From assembly GCA_031732755.1 (NCBI GenBank), contig JAVMKI010000062.1:23540-87539 (forward strand): a DNA stretch of 64,000 nucleotides. The letters are read 5' to 3'. The position numbers and the translations under genes are program-made. The notes under the pieces are model-generated. The model was not told where the DNA came from. It saw only the letters and a program-made list of their open reading frames with translations, and did not search any database. Of this stretch, positions 8,603 to 17,259 are shown piece by piece. Numbering within the stretch: the first letter of the stretch is position 1; every line of letters begins with the position of its first letter. The stretch is from Contendibacter sp031732755 (GTDB lineage Bacteria > Pseudomonadota > Gammaproteobacteria > Competibacterales > Competibacteraceae).

Positions 8603-9298
8603 ATGTTGAAGAAAAAATTCATTGCCAGATTCACTGGTGGATTCGGCGCTCTATTGTTGATAGGCGCAACGAGCCCAGCGGGAGCACAAGAACTGTTCGG
8701 GCCTGATTATCGACCCTATGTTTCGGCCAGCGCCGGTTGGCAGACCCGCGATCGGGCAGCCGAAAGCGATGTGATCTGGACAGACTGGGACAACGGTTAT
8801 GATTACAACCTGGCGCTTGGGTTAAAGCTGTTTAAACAGTTTCGCATCGAGGCCGAGTGGTCCAGGCTGAGCAACGATGCCAAAGCAGTGAGTGGTGGCC
8901 CTGATCTTGATGGGCCGGCCACGGGTGGCACGGCTGATCTGAACGCTTACACCTTGAATGCCTATTACGATTATTCCATCCCCAATACTCCCATCGAAAT
9001 CTTTGGCGGATTGGGTTATGGAACCTATAAATCGGAGTTGAGCGGTCTGACCAACGCCAAGATCAGCCCCTTCGGTTTCATCTTCACCGGCACCAGTACC
9101 TACGCGCCGGTCTGGCAAGCCCGACTGGGCGCGACTTACAACTTCAACGAAAACTTCCAGATCTTTGCCGCCTACCGTTACTTCGATGGCGACAAGCTCA
9201 AATTCACCTTTAACTTACCTAACGGCATCGAATTTCACGCCGGTCCGAAGGAATCAGTCATCCAGAGCGGAGAAATCGGCCTGCGCTACCTGTTCTGA
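8603..9298 (+). CDS. Outer-membrane beta-barrel protein (OmpA/OmpW/Opa-like 8-strand type)
   Basis: A 231-residue exported protein. Residues 1-27 are a signal peptide (MLKKKFIARF start, cleavage near PAGAQ-E). The rest shows alternating hydrophobic/polar strands with aromatic girdles, for example YVSASAGWQTRD, YNLALGLKLFKQFRIEAEW and YTLNAYYDYSIP. It ends in GEIGLRYLF, with the C-terminal phenylalanine recognised by the BAM machinery. Length fits an 8-stranded porin-like barrel of the outer-membrane protein beta-barrel family (PF13505). A purine-rich GGGGGG stretch precedes the ATG. It is followed at 44 bases by the aldo/keto reductase gene with no clear terminator, so it may be the first gene of the long plus-strand run. 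A specific function cannot be assigned. Confidence 0.85.
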   Translation: MLKKKFIARFTGGFGALLLIGATSPAGAQELFGPDYRPYVSASAGWQTRDRAAESDVIWTDWDNGYDYNLALGLKLFKQFRIEAEWSRLSNDAKAVSGGPDLDGPATGGTADLNAYTLNAYYDYSIPNTPIEIFGGLGYGTYKSELSGLTNAKISPFGFIFTGTSTYAPVWQARLGATYNFNENFQIFAAYRYFDGDKLKFTFNLPNGIEFHAGPKESVIQSGEIGLRYLF

Positions 9299-9342
9299 AA
9301 TTTGAGTTCTAGCCAAACCCTTTTTGAGAGGTCAAGACTCGC

Positions 9343-10491
9343 ATGATGAACTATCGTTTGCTGGGCCGGAGTGGTTTGCGCGTTTCGGAACTTTGTCTGG
9401 GTTGCGCGACCTTCGGCGTTAACTGGGGGCCCATCGGTTCCGACAAGGAGGAGAGCCGGCGGATTCTCGATGCTTTCGTCGAGGCGGGCGGCAACTTCGT
9501 CGATACCTCCAACCGCTACCAGGAAAGCCAGTCGGAAGCCTGGCTAGGCGAGTTCATGGAGGGGCGCCGCGACTGGTTCGTGGCCGCGACCAAGTACTCG
9601 CTGTTTGATCAGACCGGGACCGACAACCACGATCCCAATGCCCATGGCAATCACCGCAAGAACCTGATCCGCTCGGTCGAGGGTAGTCTCAAGCGCCTGC
9701 GCACCGACTATATCGACCTGCTGTGGATCCACATCTACGACTTTTCCACCCCAATCGACGAAATCCTGCGTGCTCTGGATGATCTGATCCGGCAAGGCAA
9801 AGTGCTCTATGTGGGTGCTTCGAATTTCCCGGCCTGGTGGATCGCCCGCGCCAACACCTTGGCCGACGTGCACGGCTGGAATCCCTTTATCGCCACCCAG
9901 CTTGAATACAGCATCGTCGAACGGTCCTGCGAGCCCGAATTTCTGCCCATGGCCTTGGAGTTGGACCTTGGGCTGGTGTGTTGGTCGGCGCTGGCCGGCG
10001 GCATGGCCACCGGCAAATACAACCGTGGCGCGCTGCCCACGGGCCAGCCACATCGGCTGACCGATGAAATCGACCCGGTACGGAGCCACTACTGGCACGC
10101 CATGACCCAGCGCAATCTGCGGATCATGGACGAAGTCACCCGGATCGCCGACGAGATTGGCCGGCCTGTCGCCCAGGTAACCCTGCGCTGGCTGATGCAG
10201 CAGAAGCCGGTGACCATCCCCTTGTTCTCGGCGCGCACGCTCGAACAGTGCCGGGAAGATTTGGGCTGCGTGGAATTCGCCCTGACCGACGAGCAGATGC
10301 GGCGGATCGATCAAGCTTCGCTTGCCGCCCTGACCTCCATCATGCCGGATGTTGGCCCCTATCCCTATCCCATGCTGGAGTACGGCAGTCCAGCGTTGCC
10401 CGAATTCTATTCGCGCCTGCTGCTGTTCGGCCCGATGGAGGACCGGATCGTCAATCACCGCCGACACTACGGTTATCGCTATCACCGCTGA
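9343..10491 (+). CDS. Aldo/keto reductase
   Basis: A 382-residue NADPH-dependent oxidoreductase of the AKR superfamily, closest in pattern to the YhdN/YajO-type enzymes. MNYRLLGRSGLRVSELCLG is the standard N-terminus. The catalytic tetrad can be read: Asp and Tyr in FVDTSNRYQESQSE, Lys in VAATKYSL and His in DLLWIHIYDF. VLYVGASNFPAW and the late TIPLFSARTLEQCREDLG are cofactor-binding segments. The C-terminus carries about 50 extra residues. The enzyme would reduce an aldehyde or ketone, or run in reverse, in the cytosol. It is 23 bases from the GMC oxidoreductase gene, and the pair could interconvert an alcohol and a carbonyl compound. The substrate is unknown. Confidence 0.93.
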   Translation: MMNYRLLGRSGLRVSELCLGCATFGVNWGPIGSDKEESRRILDAFVEAGGNFVDTSNRYQESQSEAWLGEFMEGRRDWFVAATKYSLFDQTGTDNHDPNAHGNHRKNLIRSVEGSLKRLRTDYIDLLWIHIYDFSTPIDEILRALDDLIRQGKVLYVGASNFPAWWIARANTLADVHGWNPFIATQLEYSIVERSCEPEFLPMALELDLGLVCWSALAGGMATGKYNRGALPTGQPHRLTDEIDPVRSHYWHAMTQRNLRIMDEVTRIADEIGRPVAQVTLRWLMQQKPVTIPLFSARTLEQCREDLGCVEFALTDEQMRRIDQASLAALTSIMPDVGPYPYPMLEYGSPALPEFYSRLLLFGPMEDRIVNHRRHYGYRYHR

Positions 10492-10514
10492 CCGACCGGA
10501 GAGGTAAAGCGACC

Positions 10515-12065
10515 ATGAGCGAATCCTTCGATTACATCGTCATTGGCGCCGGCACCTCCGGCTGCGTCGTCGCGCATCGGCTCAGCGAGGATGTGAACTC
10601 TCGCGTTCTGTTGTTGGAGAGCGGTGGTCCCGACACCAAACCGGAAATTCATGATCCGGCTTCGCTCTACAAACTCTGGGGTTCAGAGGTGGATTACCTC
10701 TACTCCACGGAAGAAGAGCCGGGGATTAACCACCGTCGGATGGTGTGTAACCGGGGCAAGGTGCTGGGTGGTAGCAGCGCGATCCACGCCATGATTCACA
10801 TTCGCGGCAATCCCCGCGACTTCGACCACTGGAACTATCTGGGTAACGAGGGTTGGAGCTACGCGGAGGTGCTCCCGTACTTCAACAAGTCCGAGGATTA
10901 TCTTGGGGGAGCTTCGCGTTACCACGGAGTCGGTGGGCCGCTTTCCGTCATCGACTTGCCAGAACCTACTCCCGTGGCGCGGGCCTTCGTCGCGGCGGCG
11001 CTCGAACTAGGCTTCAACGGCGGGCCGGACTGGGATTTCAACGACGCCGAGCACGAGGGCGCGGGTTTCTACCAGTTCACCATCACCCGCGACGGCAAAC
11101 GAGCCAGTAGCGCGGTCGCGTTTCTCGATCCGATCAAGCAGCGTCCCAATCTGACCATCGCCACCTTCGCCCAAGCCACCCGGTTGCTGATCGAGAACGG
11201 GCGGGTCGGTGGCGTGGAATACCGCCAGGACGGGCAGACCAAGCAGGCGCGGGCCGCGCGCGAAGTGATCGTCAGCGCCGGCGCCTACGATTCGCCCAAG
11301 CTGCTGATGCTGTCGGGCATCGGCCCGGCCGCCCACCTGCAAGCCCATGGCATTCCGGTGGTGGCCGATCTGCCCGGCGTGGGCGGAAACCTGCTGGATC
11401 ACCTGCGGATGCCGGTCATTTTCAAGAACACCGAGATCCAGCCCATTCCCATGGTCTTGGCCGAAGCGGGCTTGCTGGTGCATACCCGGCCCCACACCGC
11501 CGCCGCCGCGCCCGATCTCCAGATCAACTTCAACGCCGCCGTGCCGGCGTTGGTGCCGCCCAATTATCCAGGCGATCCGCGCCTGACCTACAACTTCATC
11601 ACCATCCTGGCCCAGCCGCAAAGTCAGGGCGCGGTGACTCTACGCTCCGCCGATCCCGGCGACCCTCCGGTCATCCGCCACAATTATCTGGAATGCGAAA
11701 CCGACGTCGAGGTGATGGTCCATTCCATCAAGCTGGCTCGCCGCATGGTGCGTACCCGCGCCATGACGCCGTTCCACGCGGGCGAGGTCATGCCCGGCGA
11801 GCAAATCCAGAGCGACGAGGCGCTGCGCGACTACGTGCGCAATAACGTGTTCACCATCTGGCACCCAGTGGGAACCTGCAAGATGGGTCGGGATCGGCGC
11901 GCGGTCGTGGATCCCCAACTGCGGGTTTATGGCGTGCGGGGTCTACGGGTGGCGGATGCCTCGATCATGCCGTCCATTCCCAGCAGCAATCCCAATGCCG
12001 CCTGTTTCATGATTGGCGAAAAGGCCGCCGATTTCATTCGGCTCGCGGATTCGTTCACCCCCTAA
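10515..12065 (+). CDS. GMC-family FAD oxidoreductase (choline/alcohol dehydrogenase type)
   Basis: A 516-residue glucose-methanol-choline oxidoreductase. The FAD dinucleotide motif is at residues 11-16 (IGAGTSG), with the acidic ribose-binding LLLESGG at the end of strand 2. RGKVLGGSSAIHAMIHIRG is GMC signature 1 and GAYDSPKLLMLSGIGP is signature 2. The active-site histidine lies in IWHPVGTCKMG, and the second active-site His/Asn position falls in SSNPNAAC as asparagine. ATG 10515 was chosen because it has GGAGAGG upstream and begins exactly at the flavin domain; the frame extends 89 codons further but only by overlapping the aldo/keto reductase gene. BetA-like size suggests oxidation of a primary alcohol or polyol. 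The substrate is unproven. Confidence 0.93.
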   Translation: MSESFDYIVIGAGTSGCVVAHRLSEDVNSRVLLLESGGPDTKPEIHDPASLYKLWGSEVDYLYSTEEEPGINHRRMVCNRGKVLGGSSAIHAMIHIRGNPRDFDHWNYLGNEGWSYAEVLPYFNKSEDYLGGASRYHGVGGPLSVIDLPEPTPVARAFVAAALELGFNGGPDWDFNDAEHEGAGFYQFTITRDGKRASSAVAFLDPIKQRPNLTIATFAQATRLLIENGRVGGVEYRQDGQTKQARAAREVIVSAGAYDSPKLLMLSGIGPAAHLQAHGIPVVADLPGVGGNLLDHLRMPVIFKNTEIQPIPMVLAEAGLLVHTRPHTAAAAPDLQINFNAAVPALVPPNYPGDPRLTYNFITILAQPQSQGAVTLRSADPGDPPVIRHNYLECETDVEVMVHSIKLARRMVRTRAMTPFHAGEVMPGEQIQSDEALRDYVRNNVFTIWHPVGTCKMGRDRRAVVDPQLRVYGVRGLRVADASIMPSIPSSNPNAACFMIGEKAADFIRLADSFTP

Positions 12066-12124
12066 CTGAAGGATCGTTGACCCATTAGCGGTCTCGTTCG
12101 ATTTGATTGTGGTGAGGAGAGGTT

Positions 12125-13954
12125 ATGGCCATTCAACAGTACACCTATTCAGATACCATCGCCGGTTATGTGACCCAGATCGACCGCACCGCGCGCAGCT
12201 TCGATCTTAAAACCAGCGATGGTCGCGATTTCCGCATTTATCTTACCCCCACGACTTACGCGCGCATCAGTCAGAATCTGGAGGAATCCTACCGGGATTG
12301 CACGGCCCGCATCGGGCAAATGCTACAACCTGGCCAGCATCTCTACGCGTATTGCGTCTTTTATCCGCAGGCGGGGGATATGCGCGTCGAAGTCAAATCC
12401 ATGGTATTTTCAGGCGACGGGCCGGAGGTATATCGCCACGAGGAACCGGATTGGTGGATCAAACAGATTCGTTCCATCGCCAACAGTTATTTGCGCTGGC
12501 AATTCAACTATCCTCAGCAATCCATCGACTATCGTAATTACCGCACCATTCTGCATTTGGCGGGTGGCAAGAAAGGGGATTATCTGCAGGAAACCGACAC
12601 CATTTCCCGGATGGTCTACGGCATGGCCTCGGCGTATATGCTGACGGGCGAAGAGGCGTTCCTGGAGGCGGCCGAAAAAGGGACGGAATACCTGCGCGCC
12701 CACATGCGCTTCTTCGATCCGGATGAGGACTTGGTCTATTGGTATCACGGGGTCCAGGTTTCCGGCGACCGCGAACATAAGTTACTGACTTCGGAATTCG
12801 GGGACGACTACGATTCGATTCCGATGTACGAACAGATTTATGCCTTGGCCGGTCCCACCCAGACTTATCGGATTACCGGCGATCCGCGCATTTTGTACGA
12901 CATCGAGAAAACCATCGAATTGTTCGACAAGTATTACAAGGACAATGACAAGGAAGGCTATTTCTCCCATATCGATCCGATCAGTCTGGACCCCCGCTCG
13001 CCACTGCTGGACAAGGGTAACAATCGGGCCAAGAAGAACTGGAATTCGGTGGGCGATCACGCTCCGGCGTATCTGATCAATCTTTGGCTGGCCACCGGTG
13101 AGGATAAATACGCCGATTTTCTGGCCTATACCGCCGACACCATCGTTCAACACTTTCCCGACTACGAGCACTCTCCTTTCGTCCAGGAGCGTTTCTTCGA
13201 GGATTGGAGTCACGACACCACCTGGGGCTGGCAACAGGACCGCGCGGTCGTCGGACACAATCTCAAGATTGCCTGGAACCTGCTGCGGATCCACAGCATT
13301 CGCCCGAATGCCGACTATGTCACCATGGCGGAAAAAATCGCCCAGTTGATGCCGGACGTGGGTTCGGACCGGGTGCGCGGCGGCTGGTACGACGTGGTCG
13401 AGCGCGTGCTCGCTCCCGGCGAGGAGGTCCACCGCTTCGTCTGGCACGACCGCAAGGCCTGGTGGCAGCAGGAGCAAGCCATCCTGGCTTATCTGATTCT
13501 GCACGGCTGTCTGAACAAGGCGGATTACCAGCGGCACGGCCGGGAAGCGGCGGCGTTCTACAATGCCTTTTTCCTCGATCACGACGACGGCGGCGTCTAT
13601 TTCAACGTGCTGGCCAATGGCTTGCCCTATCTGCTCGGCAACGAACGGCTCAAGGGCAGCCATTCGATGAGCGCCTATCACTCCACCGAGTTGTGCTATC
13701 TGTCGGCGGTCTATCTCAACCTGTTGACTCACAAGCAGCCGATGGCTTTCTACTTCAAGCCGCGACCCGACGGTTTCCCTGGCCGCATCCTGCGGGTGGC
13801 CCCGGATATCCTGCCCAAGGGCAGCGTTCGCCTGACTGCGGTGGAGATCGACGGGCGGCCCTATTCGGCCTTCGACGCCGAAGGTTTGTCCATCCAGTTA
13901 CCCGATTCACGGCAGGACGTGCGGGTCAAGGCGACCCTCACCCCTGTTAAGTAA
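12125..13954 (+). CDS. AGE-family (N-acylglucosamine 2-epimerase-like) protein with N-terminal extension
   Basis: A 609-residue protein. The first roughly 125 residues form a beta-rich domain not seen in simple epimerases. From about 130 on there is an (alpha/alpha)6-barrel with AGE/cellobiose-epimerase landmarks: VGHNLKIAWNLLRI (the GHxLExAW motif), KAWWQQEQAILAYL (the KxWWPQxE motif) and KGSHSMSAYHSTELCYL. These residues line the sugar pocket in AGE enzymes. A strong GAGGAGAGG ribosome site precedes the ATG. The next genes are STAS, glgX, STAS and an RsbW-like kinase. From memory the same order (AGE-like, STAS, glgX, STAS, kinase) occurs in the icfG cluster of Synechocystis. A sugar isomerase/epimerase or glycoside-handling role is likely; the substrate is unknown. 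Confidence 0.85.
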   Translation: MAIQQYTYSDTIAGYVTQIDRTARSFDLKTSDGRDFRIYLTPTTYARISQNLEESYRDCTARIGQMLQPGQHLYAYCVFYPQAGDMRVEVKSMVFSGDGPEVYRHEEPDWWIKQIRSIANSYLRWQFNYPQQSIDYRNYRTILHLAGGKKGDYLQETDTISRMVYGMASAYMLTGEEAFLEAAEKGTEYLRAHMRFFDPDEDLVYWYHGVQVSGDREHKLLTSEFGDDYDSIPMYEQIYALAGPTQTYRITGDPRILYDIEKTIELFDKYYKDNDKEGYFSHIDPISLDPRSPLLDKGNNRAKKNWNSVGDHAPAYLINLWLATGEDKYADFLAYTADTIVQHFPDYEHSPFVQERFFEDWSHDTTWGWQQDRAVVGHNLKIAWNLLRIHSIRPNADYVTMAEKIAQLMPDVGSDRVRGGWYDVVERVLAPGEEVHRFVWHDRKAWWQQEQAILAYLILHGCLNKADYQRHGREAAAFYNAFFLDHDDGGVYFNVLANGLPYLLGNERLKGSHSMSAYHSTELCYLSAVYLNLLTHKQPMAFYFKPRPDGFPGRILRVAPDILPKGSVRLTAVEIDGRPYSAFDAEGLSIQLPDSRQDVRVKATLTPVK

Positions 13955-13986
13955 CCTTAGTTCATTTCACCCAAGGACTCAGGCAT

Positions 13987-14331
13987 ATGGCGATCCAGGT
14001 TGAGGTTTCCACCCGAAACGGGATCACGGTCGTCACCGTGGCCGGCGAGATTGACGGCGGTTCGGCGCCGGGACTCCAGACTCAGGTCCTGCCGCTCTTG
14101 CAGCAGAACGGCGCGTTGATCCTGGACTTGGCGGGTGTTACCTACATGTCCAGCGCTGGCCTGCGCGTGCTGCTCCTGCTCTACCGCCAGGCCATCGCCC
14201 GCAACGGGCGGGTCGCGCTGGCGGGCGTGGCGGAAACCATCAAGGACACGATGGCGGTCACCGGATTCCTCAAGTTCTTTACCGTGACCGACACGGTCGA
14301 GCAGGCGCTAACCACACTTCAGCAGGCCTGA
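13987..14331 (+). CDS. STAS-domain anti-sigma factor antagonist (SpoIIAA/RsbV-like), copy 1
   Basis: A 114-residue protein made of a single STAS domain. VVTVAGEIDGGSAPGL is the N-terminal signature, and DLAGVTYMSSAGLRVLLLLYR holds the phosphorylatable serine (S55 or S56, in the SSAG turn). An RsbW-type kinase would phosphorylate it and a SpoIIE-type phosphatase would reverse this; both partners are encoded in the window (16820-17239, 2075-4111 and 23256-24530). It begins 32 bases after the AGE gene and its stop is one base from the glgX start, so STAS and glgX are almost certainly co-translated in fixed ratio. The output may therefore act on glycogen metabolism rather than on a sigma factor, which is inference. 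Confidence 0.92.
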   Translation: MAIQVEVSTRNGITVVTVAGEIDGGSAPGLQTQVLPLLQQNGALILDLAGVTYMSSAGLRVLLLLYRQAIARNGRVALAGVAETIKDTMAVTGFLKFFTVTDTVEQALTTLQQA

Positions 14332-14332
14332 A

Positions 14333-16447
14333 ATGGACACCCGCATCGACTTTTACCCCACCCACCAGCATCAGGGCTACAAGCTCCGACCGGGGCGTCC
14401 CGTGCCGTTTGGGGCCACTCTGGTGCCAGGGGGAGTCAATTTCGCCATCTGCTCCCGTTACGCTACCTCGTGCACGCTGGTTCTGTTCGAAAAAGGCGCG
14501 GCCACGCCCTTGGTGGAGATTCCCTTTCCCGAGGTGTTCCGCATCGGCAACACTTGGTGCATGGTGGTCTTCGATCTTGATTACGAGCGGATCGAATACG
14601 GCTACCGCATGGAAGGCCCCTGGGATCCGGGGGTGGGACATCGCTTTGACTCTACCAAGATATTGCTCGATCCCTACGCCAAGTCGATTGGTGGGCGCGA
14701 CGTTTGGGGTAAACCGCCGGACTGGAACGATCCCTATCCCCACCGGGCCCGGCTAATCTTCGAAGACTTCGATTGGGAGGACGACCGCCCCCTGGAGACG
14801 CCGCTCGCGGACTTGGTGATCTACGAACTGCACACGCGCAGTTTCACCCAGCACGCTTCCGCCAGCGTCAAGCATCCCGGCACCTATGCTGGCCTCATGG
14901 CCAAGATTCCCTATCTCAAGGAGCTAGGAGTGAACTGTGTCGAGCTGATGCCCATCTTCGAGTTCGACGAGTTCGAGAACAGCCGCCCCAATCCCGTCAC
15001 CGGCGAGACGATGTACAACTATTGGGGCTACAGCACGGTGGGATTCTTTGCCCCCAAAGCCGGCTACGCCGCCACCGGGCCGCTGGGCATGCAGGTGGAC
15101 GAGTTCAAGAATCTGGTCAAGGAACTGCACCGCAACGGGATCGAAATCATCCTCGACGTGGTGTTCAACCACACCGCCGAGGGCAACGAGCACGGTCCGA
15201 CGCTCTCCTTTCGGGGGATCGACAACCAGACCTACTACATGCTCACCCCCGAGGGGTACTACTTCAATTTCAGCGGCTGCGGCAACACGCTCAACTGCAA
15301 CAACCCCATCGTGCGGATGATGGTGCTCGACTGCCTGCGTTACTGGGCGGCGGAATACCACATCGACGGCTTCCGCTTCGATCTGGCCGCGATTCTGGGG
15401 CGCGATCCCTGGGGCGCTCCGATGCCCAATCCCCCGCTGCTGGAAAGCCTGGCCTTCGACCCGATTCTGGCCAAGTGCAAGCTGATCGCCGAAGCCTGGG
15501 ACGCTGGCGGCCTGTATCAGGTCGGTTCCTTCCCGGCCTACGGGCGCTGGGCCGAATGGAACGGCAAGTACCGCGACGATATTCGCCGCTTCCTGAAAGG
15601 CGACGAGGGCATGGTTCCCGCCCTGGCCCAGCGACTCCAGGGTTCACCCGATCTCTACGGCTGGAATCGGCGCGGCCCCACCGCCTCGATCAACTTCATC
15701 ACCTGCCACGACGGCTTCACTCTCTACGATCAATTCGCCTACAGCCAAAAGCATAACGAGGCCAACGGCGAACAGAACCGCGATGGCGGCGACGACAACC
15801 ATAGCTGGAACTGTGGGGTCGAGGGCGAAACGGACGACTTGGAGGTCAACGTCCTGCGTCAGCGCATGATCAAGAACGCCTTGGCTATTTTGCTGATGAG
15901 CCATGGCGTGCCGATGATTCTGATGGGTGACGAGGTGGGCCGCACCCAGCGTGGCAACAACAACACCTACTGCCACGACAATGACCTCAACTGGTTCGAC
16001 TGGTCTCTGTTGGAACGCCACACCGACCTGTTCCACTTTGCCCGCCAGATGATCGCCTTTCGTAAAACCCATTCCCTGCTGCGCGCCCGCGAGCACTTTG
16101 GGTTGAGTTCCACCCAGGCCGATTTTATCTGGCATGGCGTTCATGCCTGGAACGCCGACTGGTCGCCGGGTTCGCGAACCCTGGCGTTCCTGTTGCGCGA
16201 ACGCCAGGCCGGGCAGGGCGGTAACACCAATCCGGTGCTGTACATGGCTCTGAACGCCTATTGGGATGCCCTGCCTTTCCAATTACCGGAGCTGCCGGTC
16301 AACTACCACTGGCATTTGTTCGCCAACACGGCCCTGACGTCACCCCAAGATATTTATGAACCCGGTCACGAGGTCCCTCTGGAACCGTATCAGGGCAGTT
16401 TTCTGGTCGGCGGGCGGGCCGTGGTCATCCTAGTTGGGCGTCCCTGA
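14333..16447 (+). CDS. glgX: Glycogen debranching enzyme GlgX (isoamylase-type, GH13)
   Basis: A 704-residue enzyme of usual GlgX length. An N-terminal CBM48 domain (PFGATLVPGGVNFAICS) precedes a GH13 barrel with the four conserved regions: DVVFNHTAEGN, GFRFDLAAILGRD with the catalytic aspartate, KLIAEAWDAGGLY with the catalytic glutamate, and CHDGFTLYDQF. It cleaves alpha-1,6 links of short branches in phosphorylase-limited glycogen. No glgA, glgB, glgC or glgP is nearby, unlike normal glycogen operons. Instead it is flanked by two STAS genes, at 1 base upstream and 36 bases downstream. That placement, as I recall it from the cyanobacterial icfG cluster, suggests control by a phosphorylation switch. 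The start ATG is clear from the CBM48 alignment. Confidence 0.97.
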   Translation: MDTRIDFYPTHQHQGYKLRPGRPVPFGATLVPGGVNFAICSRYATSCTLVLFEKGAATPLVEIPFPEVFRIGNTWCMVVFDLDYERIEYGYRMEGPWDPGVGHRFDSTKILLDPYAKSIGGRDVWGKPPDWNDPYPHRARLIFEDFDWEDDRPLETPLADLVIYELHTRSFTQHASASVKHPGTYAGLMAKIPYLKELGVNCVELMPIFEFDEFENSRPNPVTGETMYNYWGYSTVGFFAPKAGYAATGPLGMQVDEFKNLVKELHRNGIEIILDVVFNHTAEGNEHGPTLSFRGIDNQTYYMLTPEGYYFNFSGCGNTLNCNNPIVRMMVLDCLRYWAAEYHIDGFRFDLAAILGRDPWGAPMPNPPLLESLAFDPILAKCKLIAEAWDAGGLYQVGSFPAYGRWAEWNGKYRDDIRRFLKGDEGMVPALAQRLQGSPDLYGWNRRGPTASINFITCHDGFTLYDQFAYSQKHNEANGEQNRDGGDDNHSWNCGVEGETDDLEVNVLRQRMIKNALAILLMSHGVPMILMGDEVGRTQRGNNNTYCHDNDLNWFDWSLLERHTDLFHFARQMIAFRKTHSLLRAREHFGLSSTQADFIWHGVHAWNADWSPGSRTLAFLLRERQAGQGGNTNPVLYMALNAYWDALPFQLPELPVNYHWHLFANTALTSPQDIYEPGHEVPLEPYQGSFLVGGRAVVILVGRP

Positions 16448-16483
16448 ATTTAGCCACACCACCACCTTACGGAGGATCCATGC

Positions 16484-16801
16484 ATGGCATTCAGCGCGAT
16501 TTTTGAAATGGCGGGCTCCGAGGCTCGGATCACCCTGGAGGGGGAACTCGATGCTTCGGTCGCCGATCAGTTCCGCCAAACCGTCGAACACGCCGCGCAG
16601 GATAAGCCCCAAAAGCTCATCTTGTTCATGGACAAGCTGCAATTCATGGCCAGCGCGGGCTTGCGCGTGCTGGTGTTCGCCAAGCAGCGGATGGGGCGGG
16701 ACGTGGCCATCTACGTTATCGGCGCCACCGGCCCCGTCCTGAACACGATGCAGATGAGCGGCTTCCACCAGGCGGTTTATCTGCAGGAGAGTTATCCCTA
16801 G
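16484..16801 (+). CDS. STAS-domain anti-sigma factor antagonist, copy 2
   Basis: A 105-residue STAS protein. ARITLEGELDASVADQF is the N-terminal signature, and FMDKLQFMASAGLRVLVFAKQ carries the candidate phosphoserine S57 in the ASAG turn. It differs from copy 1 across most of its length, so the two are paralogues with separate tasks rather than recent duplicates. It lies between glgX (36 bases) and the kinase-like gene (18 bases), preceded by a GGAGG-like ribosome site. It is the likely direct substrate of the neighbouring RsbW-like kinase. A competing reading, that it binds another target and titrates the kinase, cannot be excluded. Confidence 0.9.
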   Translation: MAFSAIFEMAGSEARITLEGELDASVADQFRQTVEHAAQDKPQKLILFMDKLQFMASAGLRVLVFAKQRMGRDVAIYVIGATGPVLNTMQMSGFHQAVYLQESYP

Positions 16802-16819
16802 CCCAGCGAGCGCTCAGCC

Positions 16820-17239
16820 ATGATCCAACACAGCCTTCCGGCCAGCCTCACGGCGCTTTCGGACATTCGCCGACTGGTCACGCAAGCCTGTCAAACCGCG
16901 GGATTAAGCGAGGACGCGACTTATCGCCTGGCCCTGGCTGTGGATGAGATCGCCACCAACATCATCACCCACGGCTACGAGGAACAGGGCATGACGGGCG
17001 ATCTCGTGGTTTCCCTGGACCAGACCGACCAGGAACTGATCATTCTCCTGGAAGATACTGGCGTCGCCTTCGATCCGCGCGACCGAAGCCTACCCACCGC
17101 CGAAGATCTCGACAAGCCGCTGGATGACCGCGAAATCGGGGGCTTGGGAATCTTCCTCGCGCTCGCGGGGGTGGATCGCTTCGATTACCAGCGATCCGAC
17201 AACGTCAACCGCAACCTCTTTGCAATGAACCTGGCCTAG
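16820..17239 (+). CDS. RsbW/SpoIIAB-like GHKL serine kinase (anti-sigma type)
   Basis: A 139-residue HATPase_c_2 protein. The N-box AVDEIATNIITHGY carries the Mg2+-coordinating Glu/Asn pair, LEDTGVAFDPR is the G1 box, and IGGLGIFLALAGVDRFDYQ is the G2 region. All are intact, so ATP binding and kinase activity are expected. These proteins phosphorylate STAS partners and, when free, bind a sigma factor or another target. It follows STAS copy 2 by 18 bases. No sigma-factor gene occurs in the window, so the target is unknown and may be non-transcriptional. Together with STAS 1 and 2 and the SpoIIE phosphatases it gives all parts of one partner-switching loop. Confidence 0.92.
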   Translation: MIQHSLPASLTALSDIRRLVTQACQTAGLSEDATYRLALAVDEIATNIITHGYEEQGMTGDLVVSLDQTDQELIILLEDTGVAFDPRDRSLPTAEDLDKPLDDREIGGLGIFLALAGVDRFDYQRSDNVNRNLFAMNLA

Positions 17240-17259
17240 AGCCACCTGGAGCAACCGAC

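Noticed and set aside
10248..10514. Open frame extending the GMC oxidoreductase by 89 residues upstream
   Set aside because: It overlaps the aldo/keto reductase gene in another frame, and the flavin-binding start with a ribosome site is at 10515.
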